Of a stretch of DNA of 64,000 nt, positions 1-8,496 are shown piece by piece. The DNA is from Marinomonas sp. CT5 (lineage in GTDB: Bacteria > Pseudomonadota > Gammaproteobacteria > Pseudomonadales > Marinomonadaceae): assembly GCF_018336975.1 (NCBI RefSeq), contig NZ_CP025572.1, positions 3,871,030 through 3,935,029 on the forward strand, given 5' to 3'. Both the position numbers and the translations under genes were made by a program. Under the pieces are notes generated by a model. The model had not been told where the DNA came from, did no database searches, and saw only the letters and a program-made list of their open reading frames with translations. Each line of letters starts with the position of its first letter. The stretch's first letter is position 1.

Positions 1-28
1 ACAAGTCCTCTTGTCTCAGCATGTGGAT

Positions 29-109
29 AAAAGCCTGTTATTCGAGGCGAGTAGCGAATGTGAATAGTGGTTCTATTTTCGAGGTGCTCAACAAAGAATA
101 CAGGCTTTT
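29..109. repeat. Long inverted repeat (hairpin A), unknown
   Basis: AAAAGCCTGT at 29-38 is the exact reverse complement of ACAGGCTTTT at 100-109, and the pairing continues inward (TATTC against GAATA) with one bulged T, giving a stem of about 14 bp. The enclosed part can fold further. There is no T-tract directly after it, so it is not an obvious terminator. A 67-codon open frame (21-224) runs through it, but it has no Shine-Dalgarno sequence and no recognisable domain and I do not call it a gene. Structured RNA or a dispersed palindromic element are both possible. Confidence 0.5.
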
Positions 110-125
110 AGGCCATGCCCTGCGG

Positions 126-221
126 GTCTTTCAGAGAAAACGCCACATGTCGTTGCGACTCTTTAAAAGGTACCTACATTCCTTCAGAGTCGCGCCTTAT
201 TTGACGATTTCTCTGAAAGAC
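126..221. repeat. Nested inverted repeat (hairpin B/C), unknown
   Basis: GTCTTTCAGAGAAA at 126-139 pairs exactly with TTTCTCTGAAAGAC at 208-221. Inside it GCGACTCT (155-162) pairs with AGAGTCGC (186-193). With hairpin A this makes two consecutive long stem-loops in the first 225 bases. The nested perfect stems suggest a folded RNA or a palindromic repeat unit rather than coding sequence. Identity unknown. Confidence 0.5.
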
Positions 222-323
222 TGAGGCTTAGTAGACTTATTCGCACTTTCCCTAAGTAACGCTTTTTAGCTGGCCTATAATTCAATACACTACTCACTCC
301 TTACCACATATGGCTCATCCATT

Positions 324-1586
324 ATGAATCACTTTCAAAAAGCTTTAATCAAGTTATTGGCTTATTCATTGTGGATTTTTGGCACAACCTCTATTCAAGC
401 AAACCCACCAGCATCCGTGATAAAACCATCTGGATACAGCCAATCCGAGCTTGATACCGCTTTACTTAACTTCTACCAAGATTGGAAGGCAACTTACCTA
501 GTTCAACAATGTGGTGAAGGTCGCTATTTGGTGGATATGGCAGCAGATGGAAATACAGTGGAAGGAGGCACAGCGGCGTCTACGTTAACGACATCAGAAG
601 CCCATGGCTATGGTATGTTAATTATGGTGATGATGGCCGACTTTGACCCACAGGCAAAACGCATTTTTGATGGCATGGTAGATTTTTTTCATGATCATCC
701 CGCCCAATCAGCCCGTGGGTTGATGGCTTGGAACCAATTAAGAAACTGTAAAGAGGCGGGCGAGAATGTCGGTGGTCGTCATAGCGCCAGCGACGGCGAC
801 ATGGATATTGCCTATGCCTTTTTACTCGCTGACAAAAAATGGGGCAGTTCTGGAAAAATAAACTATAAGCACGAAGCCATAAATGTCATCACAGCCATTA
901 GGCAACATGAGGTTGACCCTGAAAACCATTTTATTCGCCTAGGTGATTGGGTCGATGACATCGATGATGGCCAGTACGCCAATACGACTCGATCCTCTGA
1001 TTTTATGGTCTCTCATCTAAAAGCCTACGCAGATGCAACGGGCGATAAAAGTTGGAACAAAGTAAGGGATACCACTTACGCCATCATGGCAAGCATTCGT
1101 CAAACGGACAGTCCCAAAACCGCACTCATGCCAGACTTTATCGTCGGTCTCCCCCATCATCCGCAACCTGCCAAGGCCATGTTTTTGGAAGGCGGAGACG
1201 ATGGCGCCTACTCTTGGAATGCAGCGCGTTATCCTTGGCGTGTTGCTCTGGACTATCGACTATATGGTGATAAAAGAGCGCGATCTGCTTTAGCACCAAT
1301 CAATCAATGGATCATCAACATCACCCATGGCGATCCTAAAAGAATCGCCGATACCTATGCTCTTGATGGAACCTATTCAAAAGACAGTGGTTTTAACTCC
1401 ATGGCATTTGTCTCCATGTTTGCTGTGTCAGCTACCATAGATCCATCTAACCAAGCGTGGCTAAACGCCCTATGGGAAAACATCAAAAACAAGCCGGTCG
1501 AAAATGAAGACTACTTTGGCAACACCCTAAAAATGCTTGCCATGATCACGATTACCGGACACTGGGACAAACCTTTACACCTGTAG
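324..1586 (+). CDS. Secreted glycoside hydrolase family 8 (endo-beta-1,4-glucanase type)
   Basis: A 420-aa GH8 protein. Residues 1-26 form a signal peptide (basic start, hydrophobic LLAYSLWIFG, small residues SIQA before the mature end), so it acts outside the cytoplasm. The GH8 hallmarks are present: SEAHGYGM around 91-98, where the Glu is the expected general acid, and SASDGDMDIAYAFLLADKKW from 154, the family signature with its conserved Asp residues. Length and motifs match BcsZ/CelA-type endoglucanases, but there are no cellulose synthase genes beside it, so a role in cellulose export is not shown; hydrolysis of an external beta-glucan is equally possible. It ends 12 bases inside the convergent downstream gene. 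Family call firm, substrate uncertain. Confidence 0.88.
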   Translation: MNHFQKALIKLLAYSLWIFGTTSIQANPPASVIKPSGYSQSELDTALLNFYQDWKATYLVQQCGEGRYLVDMAADGNTVEGGTAASTLTTSEAHGYGMLIMVMMADFDPQAKRIFDGMVDFFHDHPAQSARGLMAWNQLRNCKEAGENVGGRHSASDGDMDIAYAFLLADKKWGSSGKINYKHEAINVITAIRQHEVDPENHFIRLGDWVDDIDDGQYANTTRSSDFMVSHLKAYADATGDKSWNKVRDTTYAIMASIRQTDSPKTALMPDFIVGLPHHPQPAKAMFLEGGDDGAYSWNAARYPWRVALDYRLYGDKRARSALAPINQWIINITHGDPKRIADTYALDGTYSKDSGFNSMAFVSMFAVSATIDPSNQAWLNALWENIKNKPVENEDYFGNTLKMLAMITITGHWDKPLHL

Positions 1587-2792
1587 CGCTAACGCGTCTC
1601 GTAAAGGCTGCATGAGAGCCTGAGGTTCAACAGATGTTAACGCCACCGAGTCGCATTGTTGAAATTCGCTGAATGCTTTGACAGCTTCAACAAAAGCATC
1701 CATTACCACCTCATCATCAAAGCTATACGGCCCCAAATATAGAGATTTGATTTCTAGACGGCGTTCTTTACGATGGGCTTTGCAATCCATACGACCGATG
1801 AACTCTCCTCGATACAATAGAGGCAGACAAAAGTAACCATATTGGCGTTTCGGTTCTGGGACATAGCATTCGATCTGATAATCATATTGAAACAGACTTT
1901 TAAGGCGGTCTCTCTGAATCACGCTGTTATCAAAGGGTGACAAAATTAGCAGTCGATTATTCAAACGAGGCAAGCGACGCTCTAGCGCATCTGGCTCGAT
2001 GACAAACACTTCGCCACTAGGAATCTTTATCTGCTCCAACAATCCTTGCGCGAAGCGCTCGTCTACTAAATTTTTTACCACCTTGCGTAGCCCTGTATTA
2101 CGGCGTAGATAGGTCAATCCCTTTAAAGAAGCAAGCCCATGACAACGCAACTGCTGTTCGATTAAATGATTGCCAAACTCTTCCAAATTAGGGAGTGTTG
2201 TATCCACATGGGAGGGTAAAACTCGCTCGGTTAAATCATAGACTTTCTGAAAGCCCTCGCGATCACAAACCATCAGATCCCCTTGCATATAAAGTTGCTC
2301 AAGGGCTTTCTTCGCTGGCTTCCAATCCCACCAGCCAGCCGCATTATTGCTGGATTTGGCTTCGATATCTCGAGAACGTAACGGTCCATCAGAAGCAACA
2401 CGAGCCAACAGCTCTGCCATCAATTTTTTATCTGGATCTTTGTACCAATGGGTTTGACCGCTTTTTAGAGCCTGCTTGTAAGGTAAGGAAAAACGAAAAT
2501 CCTCCATAGGCAAAAACGCCGCCGCGTGTGACCAATACTCAAACACATCGCCATTCAGCAACAGTTTATTGATCATCGAAGGCTCGAACTTAGGCACTCT
2601 TGAATGCAGCACATGGTGATGTGCTCGCTCCACTACAGAAATGGTATCGATCTGCACGTAACCTAAATGCGCCAAGGCCCTTCGCGCCCCAGCCAACCCA
2701 GAGCCAAACGGACTGACCTGTAACAAACCTTGGGAGGCCAAAGCAAGACGACGCAGACGGGCTAGGTCTTTAGTGGATTTAAGTTCAATCAT
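1575..2792 (-). CDS. ycaQ: YcaQ/AlkX-type winged-helix DNA glycosylase (crosslink repair)
   Basis: A 405-aa protein of the HTH_42 family, whose characterised members (Streptomyces AlkZ, E. coli YcaQ/AlkX) are DNA glycosylases that unhook interstrand crosslinks or remove bulky N7 adducts. The catalytic Q-hydrophobic-D motif is visible as VQIDTISVVERAHH at residues 46-59 (Gln47, Asp49). The QxD form is typical of the AlkX/YcaQ branch, while AlkZ has QxQ. The rest shows the arginine- and tryptophan-rich tandem winged-helix pattern. Its start overlaps the end of the upstream EAL gene by 8 bases, so the two are probably co-transcribed and translationally coupled. Family confident; lesion range inferred. 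Confidence 0.85.
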   Translation of the reverse strand: MIELKSTKDLARLRRLALASQGLLQVSPFGSGLAGARRALAHLGYVQIDTISVVERAHHHVLHSRVPKFEPSMINKLLLNGDVFEYWSHAAAFLPMEDFRFSLPYKQALKSGQTHWYKDPDKKLMAELLARVASDGPLRSRDIEAKSSNNAAGWWDWKPAKKALEQLYMQGDLMVCDREGFQKVYDLTERVLPSHVDTTLPNLEEFGNHLIEQQLRCHGLASLKGLTYLRRNTGLRKVVKNLVDERFAQGLLEQIKIPSGEVFVIEPDALERRLPRLNNRLLILSPFDNSVIQRDRLKSLFQYDYQIECYVPEPKRQYGYFCLPLLYRGEFIGRMDCKAHRKERRLEIKSLYLGPYSFDDEVVMDAFVEAVKAFSEFQQCDSVALTSVEPQALMQPLRDALALQV

Positions 2793-4209
2793 GGCTAATT
2801 AAAGGCATATTGCGGCTTACCCACGACGTTTTTCCACTTTCAATCACGTCACTAAGCTCAGATATTGGTAATGGATAACTGAATAAATAGCCCTGATAAA
2901 GTGAGCAACCGATAGAATTGAGTGCCATCAGCTGTTTCTCATTTTCAACGCCTTCTGCAATCACCACCAAATTCAAATCTTGGCTAAGATGTATAACCGT
3001 ATTGACGATTGAAAAACTTCGCTTATCCGTTAGCAAATCACTGATAAAGGATTTATCTATTTTCAATTGATCTAATGGTAAGCGCTTAAGTAAATTCAAC
3101 GAGGAAAAACCCGTTCCAAAGTCATCTAATGACCATGTCACTCCAACCTCTTTCAGGTCATTCATCTTTTGAATAACCACATCAATGTCATCAGCCAAAG
3201 CCGTTTCAGTTAGCTCTAACTTTAGTTTAGATGGCTCCGCACCACTCAAAGACAGAATACTCTTAACTTCTTGAACAAAGCTTGGTTGACGAAATTGCGT
3301 AGCACTCACATTAACCGCAATAGTCAAATGATGAGTCTGAGGTGATTTTGCCCATTCAGCTAACTGAGCACAAGCAGTACGCAATCCCCATTCCCCCATA
3401 GGGATAATAAGACCGGTTTCTTCGGCCAGCTCAATAAACTCTAAAGGAGAAACCATTCCCCGTGTAGGGTGATGCCAACGAAGAAGCGCTTCTACTCCAA
3501 ATATATGGCCATGTCTATCGACCTGAGGCTGATAGTAAAAATGATACTCCCCCCGAGCCATAGCTCTTCGCATGTCGCTTTCCAAAACACTACGTGCATT
3601 CATATTTGCCTGCATCATTACAACTACGATGCTAACACCTACGATTCCGGTAAAATAATTAACCCATACACCAACCATACGACCTTCAATCGGAGCAGCC
3701 AAATCAGGCGAGGGAATTGGCATTATATTCAAGGCAATGGCCAGAAATAGCATCAGGCCGATAGCAGGTAAAATAAAACGCAGATAGACTCTTTCTCGAT
3801 GGAAAATAAGAAACGTAGCCGCGGCAACTGGTAAAAAATTTATATGAACAGAGCGTGGAATATTACCGACAGGAACATCCCCCAAAGAAGCGAAAAACAC
3901 GGCAATCAAAAGAGCATGGCACATAATAATGGCCGCACAGCGCAAATAATTACCAAAAGCTAATATTAATGTTGTGATTCCAACAAGAAAGATAATCAGA
4001 TTAATGGCAAAATGAGGAGAATCCCCTCTATTTAAATAATAGAGCCCCCAAGCCGCACTGAAGAAAATGGCAGAAAATCCGCCAAATATAATGAGATTTT
4101 TCACTCGCTTATTGTGACGTCCGATTGGAGTCCACTCAGAAATATTCTCTTTCGTAAGACGAAAGATCCTGCTGTACTGACTACTCAAAAAAGATCCTTT
4201 TATAATCAC
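2785..4209 (-). CDS. Membrane EAL-domain cyclic-di-GMP phosphodiesterase
   Basis: A 474-aa protein. Residues about 36-200 contain five or six hydrophobic helices, an integral-membrane sensor-like region I cannot name. The EAL domain fills about 212-462. The key residues are present: EALLRW at 240-245, ELTE at 332-335, DDFGTGFSSL from 362, KIDKSF around 383-388, IAEGVE at 417-422, and QGYLFSYP near 439-446. This full set predicts an active enzyme hydrolysing c-di-GMP to pGpG. There is no GGDEF domain. It precedes the ycaQ-like gene with an 8-base overlap, an unexpected partner for a c-di-GMP enzyme. Confidence 0.9.
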   Translation of the reverse strand: MIIKGSFLSSQYSRIFRLTKENISEWTPIGRHNKRVKNLIIFGGFSAIFFSAAWGLYYLNRGDSPHFAINLIIFLVGITTLILAFGNYLRCAAIIMCHALLIAVFFASLGDVPVGNIPRSVHINFLPVAAATFLIFHRERVYLRFILPAIGLMLFLAIALNIMPIPSPDLAAPIEGRMVGVWVNYFTGIVGVSIVVVMMQANMNARSVLESDMRRAMARGEYHFYYQPQVDRHGHIFGVEALLRWHHPTRGMVSPLEFIELAEETGLIIPMGEWGLRTACAQLAEWAKSPQTHHLTIAVNVSATQFRQPSFVQEVKSILSLSGAEPSKLKLELTETALADDIDVVIQKMNDLKEVGVTWSLDDFGTGFSSLNLLKRLPLDQLKIDKSFISDLLTDKRSFSIVNTVIHLSQDLNLVVIAEGVENEKQLMALNSIGCSLYQGYLFSYPLPISELSDVIESGKTSWVSRNMPLISHD

Positions 4210-4451
4210 TTTATACGTTTCTATTTATCCAGTTATAGAAAAATATATTTATTAACCATAATTTAATAATTAAAAAACACTCTTATATAGAGTTTTTTTA
4301 ACAAGGGTATCTTGTCATTTGTCCAAGACTCTGGCGAAATCATTCCAGAAGACAAGTCGCCATAACGATACCTTTAAACATAATCACTTGATTCAATACT
4401 TATCCCTGTTATTTTGTCAAAAGCGCTATACATCATCACTTCAAATTCAAC
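4210..4451. other. Intergenic region upstream of EAL gene
   Basis: About 240 bases of AT-rich DNA containing the presumed promoter of the leftward EAL gene. I see no open frame with a ribosome binding site and no strong terminator hairpin. Confidence 0.4.
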
Positions 4452-4637
4452 TCAGGTGGACATAGACTCCATACGGGTTAGATAAGGATAGTAATCGCCT
4501 TTTAAGTCATATTGGTGAACTTCAACCGTTTTCTTTAATGTCTCTCTGATATCTGAGTATTTCGTTAATCATCCTTATCGATAACGCTGCCTTTAAACGA
4601 TATCGTTTAAAGGCCATCAACATTTTTAACGCAATAC
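4452..4637 (-). pseudogene. Out-of-frame 3' remnant of the adjacent hypothetical gene
   Basis: Directly downstream of the stop codon of the gene at 4638-5105, protein-like sequence continues in other frames on the same strand. In the +1 frame one reads DELSIALKMLMAFKRY and onward to about 4565. After a second shift the frame reads YSDIRETLKKTVEVHQYDLK and on to YYPYLTRMESMST, stopping at 4452-4454. The amphipathic, charged composition resembles a real C-terminus. I infer that a protein of roughly 220-230 aa has been broken by two frameshifts, or that two sequencing indels are present. Confidence 0.45.
4589..4614. repeat. Perfect 26-bp palindrome
   Basis: GCCTTTAAACGA followed by its reverse complement, TCGTTTAAAGGC, around a central TA. 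It lies about 24 bases past the stop codon of the leftward gene at 4638 but has no T-tract on either side, and it falls inside the apparently frameshifted reading frame. It may be a weak terminator, a protein-binding palindrome or a chance feature of the coding remnant. Confidence 0.4.
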
Positions 4638-5105
4638 TCAACTCATCATTATCCCCTGATTTGAAAATCTTGATATCTGTATATCGCTTAATCCACTAAA
4701 TTCATTTATTTCCTTGAGATTAAGGTCTAATAGTCTTTCAATATCATTAGAAGAACTAAAATCAAGAAACTCTATGCACGTTAAATTAACCATCTTTTCA
4801 ATACCGGCAAAAGATTTAATATTAAACTCATCACCTTCACCGTCCCAGTTTGGCATAACAAGACTAAAGGTGTGGCAACATTCACCAGAAAGTAGATTAA
4901 TTTTTTTGAACTGCTGATCGGATATTTCAATCGCTAGTAACTGATCTTCAACTTCGACAATTCGATCGAACCAATCGTATTTGGCATTGTCTTCGAAAAC
5001 TAGCTTTTCTAAGTTTTGAGCATCAATTGCATCGATCAAATCCTTAATTTCTGCATCCTGACAGTACAACTCACCTAAAGCTAAGAGCTTTAAATTATTA
5101 TCCAT
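4638..5105 (-). CDS. Hypothetical protein, probably truncated
   Basis: A 155-aa acidic protein when started at the ATG at 5105, which has AGGAAG six bases upstream; the longer frame to 5150 has no such site. It contains regular Leu/Ile-rich stretches and the segment MPNWDGEGDEFNIKS (about 85-99 of the short form), which looks like a conserved family motif I cannot name securely. No signal peptide or membrane helix. The apparent continuation of the protein lies out of frame downstream (4452-4637), so the present product may be a truncated or inactive remnant. Function unknown. Confidence 0.5.
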   Translation of the reverse strand: MDNNLKLLALGELYCQDAEIKDLIDAIDAQNLEKLVFEDNAKYDWFDRIVEVEDQLLAIEISDQQFKKINLLSGECCHTFSLVMPNWDGEGDEFNIKSFAGIEKMVNLTCIEFLDFSSSNDIERLLDLNLKEINEFSGLSDIQISRFSNQGIMMS

Positions 5106-5255
5106 AATTCTTCCTACAATGTTTAAACTAACAAATGCATATCTATTCATAACCGACTTAGCTCAACTAAGTGTTTAATAGAGTATTCTTCATATGTAGA
5201 TAGGCGCTCTAATGTGAACAGAGCTAATCGCAAAAATTATGGCATAAACTCTCAC

Positions 5256-6965
5256 TCACTTAACTAGCAAGAACAAGATCACGAGAAATAAAACAAGCGA
5301 CATGCCTTGCCAGAACATCACTGGATTGCGTTGTATTAGTGGCGGTTGAGTACGATCAAGGAAGGTTTGGTTCGGGTGATGGAGGTCGTAGATAAATTCA
5401 GAAACTTCTTCATAACGTTTCAGTGGATTGCTGTTTAAAGCCTTGCGCAATGCATCATCGATCCAAACAGGTAATTCAGAATCTTCTGTAATAATACTGC
5501 GGTAGGTTAAACGTCGTTGGGCCGCAATACTTCTGGCTTGCGCTATTTTTGAACTATAAGGAAATTGATTGCCAGATAACATCTGATAAGCAATAACAGC
5601 CAGTGCGTAAATATCAGAGCGTTCAGAACCAGTGTGTCCAAGAAAATACTCTGGAGCAGAGTAACGTAGGGTGCCACGTAGCACTTCTTCGTCTTTAATG
5701 TTGCTCACCCCCGCAATATAAGTCGAGCCAAAGTCGATAATTTTCACTGTCCCGTGGCTGTCTATCATGATATTTGCCGGACGAATATCTTGATGAATCA
5801 TACTCTTACGATGGAACGCCTGCAGGCCATTGGCAATTTGCGAAATAATATTACGAGTTTGCTCTAGGGTGGGTTTGGGATTGTCTATCATCCACTGGGC
5901 AAGAGACTGACCTTCGATGTATTCCGTCACCAGATAGAGAAAATGCCGTTGTCTTGGTGATTCAATGACATTAACGACATGAGGATTATTGAGTCGTCTT
6001 GCAATCCAGTCTTCTAACATAAAACGTTCTAGGTAAGCAGCATCATCGCTCAACTCTGCCGATGGTGTTTTAATTACCACCCGTTTATCGCTGTCCATAT
6101 CACGGGCTAAAAACACATGGCTGCGACTGCTCACATAAATGGAACGAAGTATCTCATAACCATCAAATAACATGCGTTCTCTTAGCGATGGAGGTAAAGG
6201 GAGTGAACCGACACTCGGCTGAACATCCTCCAACTGATAAATTGGTACCTCCTCAACTCGGGCCACTTGAATACTGAGGTTATCATCACTGCCATTTTCC
6301 AATGCCTGCATAACCATTTGTTCGGCGGCCTGCTCCAAACTTTCTGACTCAGCTAGGCAAGTGGCTATTGGCTCACCAGCAAGGAATTCATACACACCGT
6401 CGGTTGCCATGACAAAGACATCGCCTTTGCTTATCGGAAGGGCTTGATAATCCAGCTCTACAATCGGCTCTATGCCCAAAGCACGCGTCAAATAACTTTC
6501 ATGAGTAGACACGACACGGCGATGGTCTTTTGTAAGTTGTTCGAGTTGGCCATCCACCAAACGATAAATTCGGCTATCACCGACATGAAAAAGATGAACC
6601 GTATTTATACAAAATACCATGGCAGCAAAGGTGCAGACGTAGCCTTTGTCTTTATTAAACCGGCTGGGGCCATTTTGTGTTTGAGAATAAAGGGACGCAT
6701 TAATGGATTTGATGACCTTCTCGCCTGATGCCTTCACCGACCAAGCCTCTGAGGTATGATAAAAATCCTCTAAAAATCGCGTAATGGCAAATTCACTGGC
6801 GACCTGACTCACTTGGCTCGAACTGATGCCATCAGCCATAGCAAAAGCCGCTCCTCTTGTATTTAACAAAGGTCCTGATGGGATCTGGCAACCTAAAAAG
6901 TCTTGATTAACATCTTTTCTGCCTCTATGGCTTGAACTACCAACCCGAATGCTTAACGTCTTCAT
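5256..6965 (-). CDS. Bifunctional PP2C phosphatase / Ser-Thr protein kinase, C-terminal membrane anchor
   Basis: A 569-aa fusion from the ATG at 6965 (GAGAG upstream; a longer frame reaches 7004 but would overlap a terminator stem). Residues about 5-240 are a PP2C phosphatase: NQD at 20-22, ADG at 44-46, VGDS near 128-131, ATDG near 187-190, SDDN near 226-229. Residues about 265-535 are a Hanks-type kinase: Lys299 in VVIKTP, HQDIRPAN at 391-398 (HQD replacing HRD), DFG at 411-413, and an activation loop ending SAPEYF. A single hydrophobic helix closes the protein (about 549-569). Such fusions are known beside nitrate/nitrite transport genes; here it follows an FNT channel and cyanase. It probably tunes nitrogen-assimilation proteins by reversible phosphorylation; targets unknown. 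Confidence 0.88.
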   Translation of the reverse strand: MKTLSIRVGSSSHRGRKDVNQDFLGCQIPSGPLLNTRGAAFAMADGISSSQVSQVASEFAITRFLEDFYHTSEAWSVKASGEKVIKSINASLYSQTQNGPSRFNKDKGYVCTFAAMVFCINTVHLFHVGDSRIYRLVDGQLEQLTKDHRRVVSTHESYLTRALGIEPIVELDYQALPISKGDVFVMATDGVYEFLAGEPIATCLAESESLEQAAEQMVMQALENGSDDNLSIQVARVEEVPIYQLEDVQPSVGSLPLPPSLRERMLFDGYEILRSIYVSSRSHVFLARDMDSDKRVVIKTPSAELSDDAAYLERFMLEDWIARRLNNPHVVNVIESPRQRHFLYLVTEYIEGQSLAQWMIDNPKPTLEQTRNIISQIANGLQAFHRKSMIHQDIRPANIMIDSHGTVKIIDFGSTYIAGVSNIKDEEVLRGTLRYSAPEYFLGHTGSERSDIYALAVIAYQMLSGNQFPYSSKIAQARSIAAQRRLTYRSIITEDSELPVWIDDALRKALNSNPLKRYEEVSEFIYDLHHPNQTFLDRTQPPLIQRNPVMFWQGMSLVLFLVILFLLVK

Positions 6966-6982
6966 TTTACTCTCTTCATAAA

Positions 6983-7018
6983 ACAAAAAACTCTGCAAAC
7001 ACAAATGCTTGCAGAGTT
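6983..7018 (-). terminator. Intrinsic terminator/attenuator between FNT gene and kinase gene
   Basis: On the minus strand AACTCTGCAA (7018-7009) pairs with TTGCAGAGTT (6998-6989) around a 10-base loop and is followed by six T residues and then GTTTTATG. It sits between the channel gene and the kinase gene of the same orientation, so partial read-through would lower kinase expression relative to cynS and the channel. Confidence 0.75.
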
Positions 7019-7044
7019 AAGAGTCGTGTTCAACACAGCACAGG

Positions 7045-7857
7045 CTATGCGAGCTTACGTGATGCCGATGTTTTCACATGAGTCAGGTAAAGGGGTAAAC
7101 CGACCAATAACAAGCCACCCGCTAGATTACCCAAAACAGTTGGAATTTCGTTCCAAATCAAATAATCCATGAAAGTAAAATCACCACCCATGATCATGGA
7201 GAATGGGAATAAGAACATGTTCACAATGGAATGTTCAAATCCCATGAAGAAGAACAGCATAACAGGCATCCACATTGCCGCCATTTTGGCGCCCGCCGAG
7301 GTGGAGATCATCGCACCAACAACCCCCATAGACACCATCCAGTTACACAACATGCCACGAATGAAGATGGTAAACCAACCACCCGCACCATGAGATTGAT
7401 AACCCAGAGTACGCGCTTCACCAATGGAACTTACCTTAGCGGCCAACGCCCCACCATCCGTTGAATAGCCATAAGTCAGAATAAATGACATGAAAAATGC
7501 CGTAGTTAATGCGCCACCAAAATTGCCGATAAACACCAAGCCCCAATTACGCAGCACTTGCGCTGGTGTCACGCCCGGACGCTTATCAAATAAAGCCAGA
7601 GGCACTAAAGTAAACACTCCCGTTAATAGGTCAAACTTCATTAAATACAGCATAATAAAGCCAACAGGAAATAGGATGGCTCCTATTAATGGGCTACCCG
7701 TTTTAGTCGCTACTGTAATAGCAAAGATTGCAGCTAACCCTAAAATCGCTCCCGCCATAAAAGCTCGAATGATAGTGTCTTTTGTCGACATATAGGCTTT
7801 TTGTTCACCTGCATCGACCATTTTAGTGACAAACTCACTTGGTTCTATATAAGCCAT
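7045..7857 (-). CDS. Formate/nitrite transporter family (FNT) channel
   Basis: A 270-aa integral membrane protein with six hydrophobic helices, the usual FNT length and topology. It has the family's central histidine segment (GFEHSIVNMFLFP) and the pore-loop pattern LLTGVFTL, as in FocA and NirC. FNT proteins are pentameric channels for small monovalent anions or their acids: formate, nitrite, hydrosulfide, lactate. The gene lies 55 bases downstream of cynS in the same orientation and has a good ribosome binding site (AGAGGGC). Because no cynX or cynABD cyanate importer is nearby, cyanate (or bicarbonate, the cyanase co-substrate) is a reasonable cargo guess alongside nitrite; sequence alone does not decide. 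Confidence 0.88.
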   Translation of the reverse strand: MAYIEPSEFVTKMVDAGEQKAYMSTKDTIIRAFMAGAILGLAAIFAITVATKTGSPLIGAILFPVGFIMLYLMKFDLLTGVFTLVPLALFDKRPGVTPAQVLRNWGLVFIGNFGGALTTAFFMSFILTYGYSTDGGALAAKVSSIGEARTLGYQSHGAGGWFTIFIRGMLCNWMVSMGVVGAMISTSAGAKMAAMWMPVMLFFFMGFEHSIVNMFLFPFSMIMGGDFTFMDYLIWNEIPTVLGNLAGGLLLVGLPLYLTHVKTSASRKLA

Positions 7858-7912
7858 TTTTACGCCCTCTTATCTTTAAAATTACCTAAGATTCACTTTT
7901 TAAAAGAAACAA

Positions 7913-8353
7913 TTACCAAGATTTATATGGCAAAAACTTCCCGTTCAGTGTCAAAATCACACGATCTCCTTTGGAGTTTTCTTCCTTATCTACCGTCATG
8001 GAGAAATCAATGGCGCTCATAATGCCGTCACCAAATTTCTCTTGAATTACTTCTTTCAATGTCGGACCGTAAACTCCAACCACTTCATACAAACGATAAA
8101 TGAGTGGATCTTGTGGAATGGCTTCATCCCATGTTTTGGTTGGATATTCCATCAAGACGGATTTTGCTTCTGCAGGTAACCCCAAAAACGCCACCAACTT
8201 TTCAGCCACTTCTTCTGTACAGCTGTTCATTCCTAAACAAGCGGATGTGATCCACACATCTGTCATACCTACCGCGTCAGCAATCGCTTCCCAGGTTAAA
8301 TTTTTCTCTTTCTTTATCGCGAAAATGGCTTCCGTCACATCAATCTTTTTCAT
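7913..8353 (-). CDS. cynS: Cyanate hydratase (cyanase)
   Basis: A 146-aa protein with the N-terminal helical domain and C-terminal catalytic domain of CynS. It catalyses bicarbonate-dependent breakdown of cyanate to ammonia and CO2 as a decamer in the cytoplasm. The three catalytic residues occur with the family spacing: Arg87 and Glu90 in YRLYEVVG and Ser113 in MSAIDF, matching Arg96/Glu99/Ser122 of E. coli. The ATG at 8353 follows GAGGTAAGCAA. It is the first gene of a probable cynS-FNT-kinase operon and lies behind a sigma54-like promoter facing a divergent sigma54 activator gene, consistent with cyanate used as a nitrogen source. Confidence 0.95.
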   Translation of the reverse strand: MKKIDVTEAIFAIKKEKNLTWEAIADAVGMTDVWITSACLGMNSCTEEVAEKLVAFLGLPAEAKSVLMEYPTKTWDEAIPQDPLIYRLYEVVGVYGPTLKEVIQEKFGDGIMSAIDFSMTVDKEENSKGDRVILTLNGKFLPYKSW

Positions 8354-8414
8354 TTGCTTACCTCGTCACTTGATACTACTGATTTTTAAAAATCGACTGC
8401 GTGTAGTACCTATA

Positions 8415-8428
8415 GCGATAAGCATGCC
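8415..8428 (-). promoter_or_regulatory. Sigma54 (-24/-12) promoter for cynS operon
   Basis: Minus strand reads TTGGCATGCTTATCGCTA: GG at 8428-8427 and GC at 8416-8415 separated by exactly 10 bases, close to the consensus TGGCACG-N4-TTGCW. The predicted start of transcription near 8403 leaves a leader of about 50 bases before cynS. Confidence 0.75.
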
Positions 8429-8496
8429 AACAGGCAGAAAAAAAACAAATCATTGATTTTAAATGATTTTTTTATTTTCTATTGCGATAAAAAAAC

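Noticed and set aside
21..224. 67-codon open frame at the window start
   Set aside because: It runs through two long hairpins, has no Shine-Dalgarno and no recognisable domain; the palindromes explain the sequence better.
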